Shown: positions 1-6,259 of the stretch, in pieces
How the letters are laid out: every line of letters begins with the position of its first letter
Numbering within the stretch: the first letter of the stretch is position 1
Origin: Prolixibacteraceae bacterium
Lineage (GTDB): Bacteria > Bacteroidota > Bacteroidia > Bacteroidales > Prolixibacteraceae
Assembly: GCA_016788685.1 (NCBI GenBank)
Contig: JAEUSS010000208.1
Coordinates: forward strand, 1-15,545
Direction of reading: 5' to 3'
Length of the DNA stretch: 15,545 bases
Notes under the pieces: model-generated
Told to the model about the DNA's origin: nothing
What the model saw: the letters and a program-made list of their open reading frames with translations, nothing else
Databases searched by the model: none
Position numbers and translations under genes: made by a program

Positions 1-2
1 CT

Positions 3-194
3 TTTGTCTCAGTAACAGGTGATGAGACAAAAAATGCTAATTTGTTCGGAGTTAGTGAAGGAACATTCAAAAAAGAAGGATTGTCGGATAAAATGAAGCA
101 AAAGTTAAACCCCTGCTCCTCCGGATATGCTATAATCCTCGCAGTTGCTGGTGCTGATTTGCAATCAGCACCTCCCTTGGTGGCGGATCTGTGA
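3..194 (+). CDS. Possible 3' end of an unidentified gene running into a repeat
   Basis: The third plus-strand frame is open from the window edge to a TGA at 192-194 (64 residues). The first part, to about base 108, reads like a lysine-rich, soluble protein tail and has the same A-rich base use as the lipoprotein gene downstream. The last 25 or so residues (ending GADLQSAPPLVADL) are translation of the palindromic repeat at about 115-200. The natural C-terminus may therefore have been replaced when the repeat arrived, or the frame may be open by chance. No family is recognised and the start lies outside the window. Confidence 0.25.
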   Translation, partial: FVSVTGDETKNANLFGVSEGTFKKEGLSDKMKQKLNPCSSGYAIILAVAGADLQSAPPLVADL

Positions 195-200
195 TCCGTA
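115..200. repeat. REP-like element with two short palindromes
   Basis: Two perfect inverted repeats sit 12 bases apart. The first is GTGCTGATT-TGC-AATCAGCAC at 151-171 (9-bp stem, 3-base loop). The second is CGGATC-TGT-GATCCG at 184-198 (6-bp stem, 3-base loop, extendable by a G-T pair). Paired palindromes with tiny loops are typical of dispersed REP-type elements. Translated fragments such as ADLQSAP appear, from memory, in many hypothetical proteins of Bacteroidota genomes, which suggests a multicopy family. The outer limits are estimated, because only one copy is visible here. Confidence 0.5.
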
Positions 201-236
201 CTTTCCAGAATACCCCAAGCAACCTTTGTCCCGGTT

Positions 237-267
237 TTTGAATCAATGGTATATCCGATTATTTTCC
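237..267 (+). promoter_or_regulatory. Candidate Bacteroidota promoter for the small lipoprotein gene
   Basis: TTTG at 237-240 is followed after 19 bases by TATTTTCC at 260-267. This fits the Bacteroidota housekeeping pattern TTTG-N19-TAnnTTTG except for the last two bases of the -7 box. Transcription would start near 274, about 20 bases before the ATG at 295. This is a match by eye with two mismatches in an A+T-rich stretch, so it stays tentative. Confidence 0.3.
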
Positions 268-294
268 TGAATATCAACCTAAAAATACAAAATA

Positions 295-684
295 ATGAAA
301 ACAACATTTTTTAAACTCAGCGCATTTATACTGCTCCTTGCATTAATGGGGACCGGATGTGAAAAAGAAAAAAACGATTATGACCCTAACAGTATAGTGG
401 GCAAATGGGAATTAATCAAACAGCAATCATGTATGAATTATAACTTGGTTACCGAAATTACGTCGGATTCTGTATTGAAAACCTATAAAAATGGTAATTT
501 AAGTAGTTCATCCTCTTTTAGGATAAAAAAAGGTAAAAATTATGACACCATCTTTTATGACAATAAAAAAGACTTTGGCAGGTATGCTTTCATCAAATTA
601 ATTAGTAGCGACACATTGAGAATCTACGACAATATTTTAAGACTCGAACCAATGTGTGAATATTTAAAACGCATAAAAAAATAG
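295..684 (+). CDS. Small lipoprotein, possible lipocalin-like fold
   Basis: This encodes 129 residues. The N-terminus has Lys2 and Lys7, a hydrophobic stretch 8-18 and a lipobox ending MGTGC, so Cys22 should be lipidated and the protein membrane-anchored. The mature part is polar and Lys/Asn/Ser-rich. It begins with a region containing IVGKWELIK (around residues 34-42), a motif that often opens small bacterial lipocalin-like lipoproteins, and it has two later cysteines (Cys46 and one near the C-terminus). The start is the ATG at 295, preceded by an A-rich leader and a candidate promoter. The gene is A+T-rich compared with the PUL and faces it convergently, so it is unlikely to belong to it. 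The fold is inferred from one motif and the length. The function is unknown. Confidence 0.7.
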   Translation: MKTTFFKLSAFILLLALMGTGCEKEKNDYDPNSIVGKWELIKQQSCMNYNLVTEITSDSVLKTYKNGNLSSSSSFRIKKGKNYDTIFYDNKKDFGRYAFIKLISSDTLRIYDNILRLEPMCEYLKRIKK

Positions 685-688
685 AAAA

Positions 689-819
689 ATGAAAACCTTC
701 AGTTTGAATATTGTTCTGGTTGTTATCCTTCTTTTGGAGTTATTTACTTTCATGCGTTAATACCAAAAACAGAAAACAATTTTGACGTGAGTTTCAAGGT
801 GGATGTCAGTAAAAACTAA
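689..819 (+). pseudogene. Probable frameshifted small membrane-protein gene
   Basis: An ATG at 689, four bases after the previous stop, opens a frame giving MKTFSLNIVLVVILLL, a good membrane or signal segment. That frame stops early at 758-760 (23 residues). A different frame is open through the same stretch and continues as GVIYFHALIPKTENN and on to a stop at 817-819. A single one-base shift near the CTTCTTTT run (728-735) would join the two into a roughly 43-residue single-pass protein. It could be a real pseudogene, a sequencing error at a short homopolymer, or a genuine 23-residue peptide. It is close enough to be co-transcribed with the lipoprotein gene. Confidence 0.35.
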
Positions 820-883
820 AAAAAACAACAAATATTTTTTGACACAATGACATCAGGTGGCAACGCTAAATACCAAACGCAGT

Positions 884-927
884 AAAAAAGAGAGGGCTTC
901 ACTCCAGATGAAGCCCTCACTTTTTTT
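884..927. terminator. Bidirectional intrinsic terminator between convergent units
   Basis: A perfect 10-bp stem (892-901 GAGGGCTTCA with 909-918 TGAAGCCCTC) encloses a 7-base loop. It is followed by T7 at 921-927 on the plus strand and by A6 at 884-889, which supplies the T tract for minus-strand transcripts. It can end transcripts of the lipoprotein unit from the left and of the PUL from the right, where the GH20 stop lies 34 bases away. Confidence 0.85.
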
Positions 928-952
928 GCCAATTCCCGTGATCCGGTTGGTT

Positions 953-2530
953 TTACTTCTTCACCCCGACTATTTCAGGTGTCGACTCCGGATTCTCAGG
1001 ATTAAAATACGAGATGTTTTTTTCCTGATACAGCCTGAATGACGGCTGCATCCTCCGGATAAAGTCCTTGTATTCCGGCGCCGGGTTGCGGCTCCAGGCC
1101 ACGTCGGCCAGGGCTGCCATACGCGGGTAAGTCATGTAATCGAGCCGCTCTGCCGAGTGAATGGTTTCGGTCCAGATGTTGGCCTGAATTCCGTCGATCA
1201 GCTCGGGATAGCTGCTCAGCGTTTCGTTGTAAAAACTCCGGAAACCGAGAATTTTCTCCAGCGAAGCAAAGTCTTTTTTCCAGTAGCGTCCCGACTTGTG
1301 CGAGGCCGACTGTACAAAATCGAAATAGAGCGGGATACGCGGACATAAGACGGTGTGATAGCCCTGTTTCAGCGCCAGGTTGAGCTGTTCGGTTTTATCG
1401 TGCCGCCACCACATGGTTACACACTGACTGGCCGGAATTCCGGCCGTAACGATTTCGTCCCAGCCGATCATGGTTTTATTTAAAGCGGCAACTTCCTTGC
1501 TCATCCGGTTAATAAAATAAAACTCGACAGCCTGCAGATCTTTCAGGTTTTGCTTCTTCATTAAAGCCTGAACGTCGGCATTGGTATTCCATTGCTGGTT
1601 TCCGAAATGAACCTCATCGCCACCCAGGTGAATGTACTTCGACGGGAAAAGCTGAGCCACTTCGGTGAGGATATCGGTGAGGAACCGGTAGGTTTCTTCT
1701 TTTCCGGGATTGAACGTAAATTCGGGATATCTTTCAGAGCCGCCGCCGCTAAACTCCGGATACGCGCGATTGGCAGCAGCGGCGTGCCCCGGCATATCAA
1801 TTTCAGGAATGATTTCGATACAGCGTTCGGCCGCGTACTGAACAATCTCTTTCACCTCGGCCTGCGTGTAAAAAGTGGCCGGAGCTTTGGGATCGATGTA
1901 ATTTCCGATGCCGCCTACCGATGTCAGTTTCGGGTATTTCAGTATTTCGATGCGCCAGCCGGGTTCGTCGGTCAGGTGCCAGTGGAAACGGTTGAGTTTA
2001 TAAAAAGCCATCCAGTCGAGCAGTTGTTTCACCTTTTCTTTTCCGAAGAAATGGCGCGATTCGTCGAGCATCAGCCCCCGCCAGCCAAAGTGTGGCTGAT
2101 CCTGAATGGTTCCGCAGCTTATTTGCATTCCTGAAGCAAGCGGCGCCGCAACAGCCAGCTGAAGCACCGACTGAAGGCCGTAGAAAAGTCCGGCATCAGT
2201 TGATGCCTGAACGGTTGCCGCTTCCGGAGTAATAACCAGGCGGTAAGCTTCTTTTCCTGAAACCTGACTGACCTTTTCCAACACCAGGTTGGCTGTTTTG
2301 AGGTTCGCCTGTTTCGTGTCTTTCAGTTTAATTCCAAATCCGGCCAGACGCTGACTGAAATTCCGGACTAAAACCTCCTGACCGGGCTGACAGAAGAACC
2401 TGATTTGATTTATCTTCAGCGCTTTTCCTTCCTCCATTTGACTGGAAGCGGGTTCAGGAATAATTGTTGTTTGTGCAAAGCCGGAACAAAATGAACCGAA
2501 CAGTACCAACAGAAAAAAGATTGACTTCAT
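953..2530 (-). CDS. GH20 beta-N-acetylhexosaminidase, secreted
   Basis: A glycoside hydrolase of family 20, expected to remove terminal beta-linked GlcNAc or GalNAc from oligosaccharides by substrate-assisted catalysis. The 525 residues start with a signal peptide (about 1-20, ending FCSGFAQ), which gives a periplasmic or exported enzyme. The GH20b N-terminal domain covers about 22-145 and the TIM-barrel about 148-490. Visible family motifs are RGLMLDESRHF (151-161), FHWHLTDEPGWR (182-193), PEIDMPGHA (242-250), and HLGGDEV (301-307) with the catalytic Asp305-Glu306 pair. The binding-pocket tryptophans Trp357 (IGWDE) and Trp453 (NIWTET) are also present. Nothing essential appears to be missing, and the length fits the short form without extra C-terminal modules. 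It is the last gene of the PUL, 111 bases after GH35 with a terminator-like hairpin in between, and ends at the strong terminator at 884-927. The exact linkage it cleaves is not readable. Confidence 0.95.
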   Translation of the reverse strand: MKSIFFLLVLFGSFCSGFAQTTIIPEPASSQMEEGKALKINQIRFFCQPGQEVLVRNFSQRLAGFGIKLKDTKQANLKTANLVLEKVSQVSGKEAYRLVITPEAATVQASTDAGLFYGLQSVLQLAVAAPLASGMQISCGTIQDQPHFGWRGLMLDESRHFFGKEKVKQLLDWMAFYKLNRFHWHLTDEPGWRIEILKYPKLTSVGGIGNYIDPKAPATFYTQAEVKEIVQYAAERCIEIIPEIDMPGHAAAANRAYPEFSGGGSERYPEFTFNPGKEETYRFLTDILTEVAQLFPSKYIHLGGDEVHFGNQQWNTNADVQALMKKQNLKDLQAVEFYFINRMSKEVAALNKTMIGWDEIVTAGIPASQCVTMWWRHDKTEQLNLALKQGYHTVLCPRIPLYFDFVQSASHKSGRYWKKDFASLEKILGFRSFYNETLSSYPELIDGIQANIWTETIHSAERLDYMTYPRMAALADVAWSRNPAPEYKDFIRRMQPSFRLYQEKNISYFNPENPESTPEIVGVKK

Positions 2531-2572
2531 TGCCGTATTGCTTAGTTAAATTCAGGTGCTGAAAATAACAAT

Positions 2573-2616
2573 AAAAACAGAAAGACAACCTTTCCTAAAG
2601 AAAGACTGTCTTTCTG
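2573..2616 (-). terminator. Intrinsic terminator after the GH35 gene
   Basis: On the minus strand, a 10-bp perfect stem (2607-2616 with 2578-2587) continues after a 2x2 internal loop into a 5-bp inner stem (2600-2604 with 2590-2594) with a 5-base loop. A T5 tract (A5 at 2573-2577 on the plus strand) follows. It begins 26 bases after the GH35 stop. GH20 downstream must then depend on read-through or on its own promoter within about 45 bases; no convincing promoter was seen there. Confidence 0.7.
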
Positions 2617-2641
2617 ATCAATTCGCAGGTTGGCAACTGCG

Positions 2642-4453
2642 TTATTCTATACTTTTTACTCCTTTTACCGGCTTCGGAACGAGCTGGTGCAAGTCGAAAA
2701 TGACAATTTCGTTTTTGCCCTTTTTCAGGAACGGAGCCGGACAATACAACTGTTTCTGCGGCCCGATATTCCAATAGCGGCCCAGGTTGTGCCCGTTCAC
2801 CCAAACCACACCTTTTTCCCACAGACTGACATCCAGGTAGGTATCGCCAACATTGGCCAGGTTGAATTCTCCTTTAAAGAACGCGCCGGGGCGGGTGGCC
2901 TCGGTTGACGCAAATTTCAATTTCTGTACGTAGGCTTCGTCAAACGGAAGGGTAAATACCTGCCAGTCCATCAATGTCATTCCGTTGAGCGAAACGCGGT
3001 CGGTAATTCCTTTGCGGTCGATCATGTATTCGGCAAAGTTGATGCGCCCCATACCTTCAACCAGGATGTCGAGTTGCGGATTGGCGCTGGCCGATGCGGG
3101 CAGTTCAATGCTATTTTCAACTTTGGAGCGATCGATTTTTCCCACGTATTTTCCGTCGACAAAAACAGTCGCATAATCGTGCAGTTCGGTAATCCGGAGT
3201 TTTCCTTTTTTTTGCCCGATCAGTTGGGTGCGGTACAGAATAAAACCACCTTTCTGCCCGAACATTTCCATCGGTTTGGGCTGTGGGGTTTGGATGGCAA
3301 CCGGAAGATTGTCCCACACCGAAGCCGATTTGGTGAGCGCGATTTCAGGGATTTCGATCACGGGCATCGGAGCCGGGACTGAAGGCAATTGCTGGTTGGC
3401 TGGCAGGTATTTAGCCAGCAAATTCCGCAAGGCATAATATTTTGGCGTTGCCTGCCCCATTTCGTTGATGGGCGCATCGTAGTCGTAGCTGGTTACATCA
3501 GGCTGATACTGATCGGGAGCAAACGCATTGGCGCCAGCCCAGTACCCGAAGTTGGTTCCGCCGTGAATGACATAGAAGTTTAACGACTTTTTGCTGTCCA
3601 TCAGCCATTTCACGTCCCTCAGAAGGACTGCCGTATCCGGGTGTTGCCATTTTTCGCCCCAGTGGGTGAGCCACCCGGGGTACAGTTCGCTGCAAAACGA
3701 CGGAACATTCGGATTAACTTTCGTGGTTTCGGCAAAGTGTTCGGCCTTGGCTCCCGGATCGAGCCCAATGGCAGCACCGGGCAGTGTACCCGCTTCGAGC
3801 ATCGGCGCGGTTGCCCCGTCGGCGGTATAAAACGGAACCTCGATGCCATTTTCTTTCCATTCGTCCTGAACCCATTTCATGTAGGTGCGGTCATTTCCGT
3901 AGCTTCCGTATTCGTTCTCCACCTGAACCATCACGACAGGGCCACCTTTGGTAACCTGAAAGTCTTTTACCACAGGAGCCAGCGCCTTGATGTAACGTTC
4001 AACTGCTTCGGTGTAACGGGGGTCCATACAACGCACTTTAATATCCGGAATACTGAGCAGATAGGAAGGCAGTCCGCCAAAATCCCATTCGGCACACACA
4101 TAAGGCCCCGGCCTGAACAGCAGCCACATGCCTTCTTCCTGAACAATGCGGATGAATCGGGCAATGTTGCGGTTTCCCGTTTCAAAATCGAATACGCCCG
4201 GTTCGGTTTCGTGGTAATTCCAGAAGATATAGGCAGCAATGGTGTTACAACCCATGGCTTTGGCCATCTGAATGCGGTGCCGCCAGTATTCGGCCGGAAT
4301 CCGTGCCGGATGTATCTCTCCGGAAATGATGTGATACGGTTTCCCGTCGAGCAGGAACTCTGATTTTTCGAGTTTAAACGAGTGGTTTTTCACCTGCGCA
4401 ATGCCGCAAAAAGGCAATAAAAAGATCAGACAAAGAGCATAAAACAATTTCAT
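2642..4453 (-). CDS. GH35 beta-galactosidase, secreted
   Basis: A glycoside hydrolase of family 35 that should release terminal beta-linked galactose with retention of configuration. It has 603 residues and a signal peptide (about 1-20, ending FCGIAQ) suited to the periplasm. The TIM-barrel spans about 28-345. Recognisable segments are SGEIHPARIP (44-53), WNYHETEPGVFDF (78-90) and RPGPYVCAEWDFGGLP (114-129). The acid/base is Glu181 in VQVENEYGSYG and the nucleophile is Glu256 in CSELYPGW; both are present. The C-terminal third holds beta-sandwich domains ending with the family-typical VWVNGHNLGRYWNIGPQ stretch. The length is usual for bacterial and lysosomal-type GH35. It lies 160 bases after susD, with a hairpin between them, and precedes GH20, so galactose and N-acetylhexosamine could be removed alternately. 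GH35 members can also accept beta-1,3- or beta-1,4-linked or other galactosides, so specificity is open. Confidence 0.95.
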   Translation of the reverse strand: MKLFYALCLIFLLPFCGIAQVKNHSFKLEKSEFLLDGKPYHIISGEIHPARIPAEYWRHRIQMAKAMGCNTIAAYIFWNYHETEPGVFDFETGNRNIARFIRIVQEEGMWLLFRPGPYVCAEWDFGGLPSYLLSIPDIKVRCMDPRYTEAVERYIKALAPVVKDFQVTKGGPVVMVQVENEYGSYGNDRTYMKWVQDEWKENGIEVPFYTADGATAPMLEAGTLPGAAIGLDPGAKAEHFAETTKVNPNVPSFCSELYPGWLTHWGEKWQHPDTAVLLRDVKWLMDSKKSLNFYVIHGGTNFGYWAGANAFAPDQYQPDVTSYDYDAPINEMGQATPKYYALRNLLAKYLPANQQLPSVPAPMPVIEIPEIALTKSASVWDNLPVAIQTPQPKPMEMFGQKGGFILYRTQLIGQKKGKLRITELHDYATVFVDGKYVGKIDRSKVENSIELPASASANPQLDILVEGMGRINFAEYMIDRKGITDRVSLNGMTLMDWQVFTLPFDEAYVQKLKFASTEATRPGAFFKGEFNLANVGDTYLDVSLWEKGVVWVNGHNLGRYWNIGPQKQLYCPAPFLKKGKNEIVIFDLHQLVPKPVKGVKSIE

Positions 4454-4540
4454 AACTGTTTGATTTTAGCTTTAGAAACGAGTGCAATTAAACTTTTTTG
4501 TTCTTTCGGAAAATGAATTAATGGGGTTTTCCTGCCGCCA

Positions 4541-4583
4541 TACAAGAAAGAAACCGTCCGGGAATAAATCTCAGACGGTTTCT
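4541..4583 (-). terminator. Terminator-like hairpin after susD
   Basis: A perfect 10-bp stem (4574-4583 with 4549-4558, AGAAACCGTC) with a 15-base loop starts 30 bases after the SusD stop. On the minus strand the stem ends TTTCT and is followed by TTCTTGTA, a T-rich but interrupted tail. It may be a weak terminator or an mRNA-end stabiliser that lowers expression of the downstream enzyme genes relative to the SusC/SusD transporter genes. Confidence 0.55.
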
Positions 4584-4613
4584 GTTGTATACTGCTCCGG
4601 ATAAGTTCTTTGA

Positions 4614-6245
4614 TTAATTATATCCCGGATTCTGGACCATATTCACGTTTGAGTTCATTTCATTTTGAGGAATAGGCCACAAATAGTCGCGGGCAGGATT
4701 AAACGACCGTTTATCAATGACTTTTGGTACGTATTTCCATACATCGCTGGTTCCGTTGAAGTCGCCGGGGTACGAGAAATCTTTTAAGAATTTGCTGTCG
4801 TAACCCATGGCATCAACCATAACTTTTTCGCCAATTCTCCAACGTTGAATGTCGGGGAAACGTAAGCCTTCAAAAACCAGTTCCACCCGTCTTTCATTCC
4901 GGATAACCTCACGCATCTGTTCTTTGGTCAGCGAAGGCATTGCGGCTGTCAGGGTAGCCATTCCGCAACGTGTCCTTAACTGGTCAATAGCAGCATAAAC
5001 CGAAGCGTCCGGTCCTGAAGCTTCATTCTGAGCTTCGGCATAAGTTAACAATACCTCGGCGTATCTGATGAACAATTTATTGGTTCCTTCTCCGCTAGAG
5101 CGGTCCATGGCCTGTCCGTTATTCACCCATTTTTTGACTTTGAATCCGGAGTAGCGCATCATCCAGTTGTCTTCGAATTTCAGGTTAATTTTATTCCAGA
5201 AGACGATTGTCCAGGGAGCTCCCGGATAGTAGATTGATGCGGCAAGTCGCGGATCTCTGTTCATATACGGATTCTCAGGATCATAACCTGAAGCGGGGTC
5301 AGTGATGGGCAATCCGTTTGCCATGTAGTACGATTCGGCTAACTGGAGCGTAGGCAGATAAGAAGGAGCCCATTCCATCAACGGACGCTGAAAGAACGAC
5401 GCGTTGGTTTGCGGAGTGTAAAACACTTCAAGAATAGCTTCAGTTTTAGAAACTGTTGCTTCGTTTGCTTCCAGGAAAAGCCCCTCGTAGTTCCCAAAAA
5501 GGCTGTACTTTTTCAGGTCCATACAAGCCTTTGCGGCTGCGGCTGCTTCGGCCCATTTGCTGTTGTACAGCAAAACTCTGGCTTTAAAAGCAAGCCCGGC
5601 GCCTTTGGTTATTCTTCCGTTGTCTTTGGCATCGCTGTAACTATCCGGAAGGTGAGGAATCGCTTCGTCAAGATCTTTTAATACCTGAGCCAAAACCTGA
5701 GCTTTGGGCGTACGGGCCGGTTGTCCGTTTTCCAAATCTCCGGGAACCAGCAGCAAAGGAACATCGCCGAACCAGGTAATCAGGTCGGCATAAAACCAGG
5801 CCCTCAGGAATTTCACCTCTGCATTGTATCTTGCTATTTTGTCTGATTTCAGTTTGGTATTCTCAGCCATAGCAGTCAGGAATACATTGGCACGCGCAAT
5901 TCCCTGGTAGTTTCGGGTCCATTGATACGCTACCCGGAAATTGGTTGATGTAACCTGCCCTCTGGCAAAATCGGTAGCCCCCTCCCAGGGAGAGAGGTTC
6001 ACCACATTGTCTGATGCGCAATCCAGATAAAACGGATAAACCCGCTGGTAGGTGCTTGTTGTTCCGCCAAAATCCAATTGATTGTACACTCCGTTCACCA
6101 TACTCTCAACCTGACCTTCAGTTTCCAGATAATTATCGGGCGATGCAAAGTCAAGCGGCGTGCGATCCAGAAAATCTTCATTACAGGAAGTGAATAAGAT
6201 TCCTGCAAACAAACAGGCTATTTGTAAATATTTCATTTTTTTCAT
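4614..6245 (-). CDS. SusD/RagB-family outer-membrane glycan-binding lipoprotein
   Basis: The surface lipoprotein that caps its SusC partner and delivers glycan to it. It has 543 residues. The signal has a lipobox ending LFTSC with Cys21 as lipid site, followed by NEDFLDRTPLD, a usual SusD opening, with acidic residues right after the cysteine. The N-terminal SusD-like domain (about 22-210) supplies the TPR helices. The C-terminal SusD domain includes RNERRVELVFEGLRFPDIQR (449-468) and YLWPIPQNEM (521-530), ending NPGYN, all signatures of the family. It starts 14 bases after the SusC stop, so the two are co-translated or at least co-transcribed. ATG codons at residues 1 and 4 are both possible starts. 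The ligand cannot be read from sequence; context suggests a sulfated oligosaccharide. Confidence 0.97.
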   Translation of the reverse strand: MKKMKYLQIACLFAGILFTSCNEDFLDRTPLDFASPDNYLETEGQVESMVNGVYNQLDFGGTTSTYQRVYPFYLDCASDNVVNLSPWEGATDFARGQVTSTNFRVAYQWTRNYQGIARANVFLTAMAENTKLKSDKIARYNAEVKFLRAWFYADLITWFGDVPLLLVPGDLENGQPARTPKAQVLAQVLKDLDEAIPHLPDSYSDAKDNGRITKGAGLAFKARVLLYNSKWAEAAAAAKACMDLKKYSLFGNYEGLFLEANEATVSKTEAILEVFYTPQTNASFFQRPLMEWAPSYLPTLQLAESYYMANGLPITDPASGYDPENPYMNRDPRLAASIYYPGAPWTIVFWNKINLKFEDNWMMRYSGFKVKKWVNNGQAMDRSSGEGTNKLFIRYAEVLLTYAEAQNEASGPDASVYAAIDQLRTRCGMATLTAAMPSLTKEQMREVIRNERRVELVFEGLRFPDIQRWRIGEKVMVDAMGYDSKFLKDFSYPGDFNGTSDVWKYVPKVIDKRSFNPARDYLWPIPQNEMNSNVNMVQNPGYN

Positions 6246-6259
6246 CTGTTTATAATGTC

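Noticed and set aside
1..273. Long minus-strand open stretch with no stop, reading IIGYTIDSKTGTKVAWG and then the repeat
   Set aside because: It has no ATG start and depends on the palindromic repeat for half its length. Open frames are expected across such repeats, so it is not called as a gene, though the first 20 residues look protein-like.
857..1042. Plus-strand frame of 61 codons
   Set aside because: It runs through the terminator hairpin and into the 3' end of the GH20 gene on the other strand, and has no protein-like features.
1592..2134. Plus-strand frame of 180 codons opposite the GH20 gene
   Set aside because: It is the antisense shadow of conserved GH20 motifs. The GH20 frame explains all the coding signal.
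3641..4363. Plus-strand frame of 240 codons opposite the GH35 gene
   Set aside because: It is a shadow of the strongly supported GH35 coding frame, with no recognisable domain and no plausible promoter or leader.
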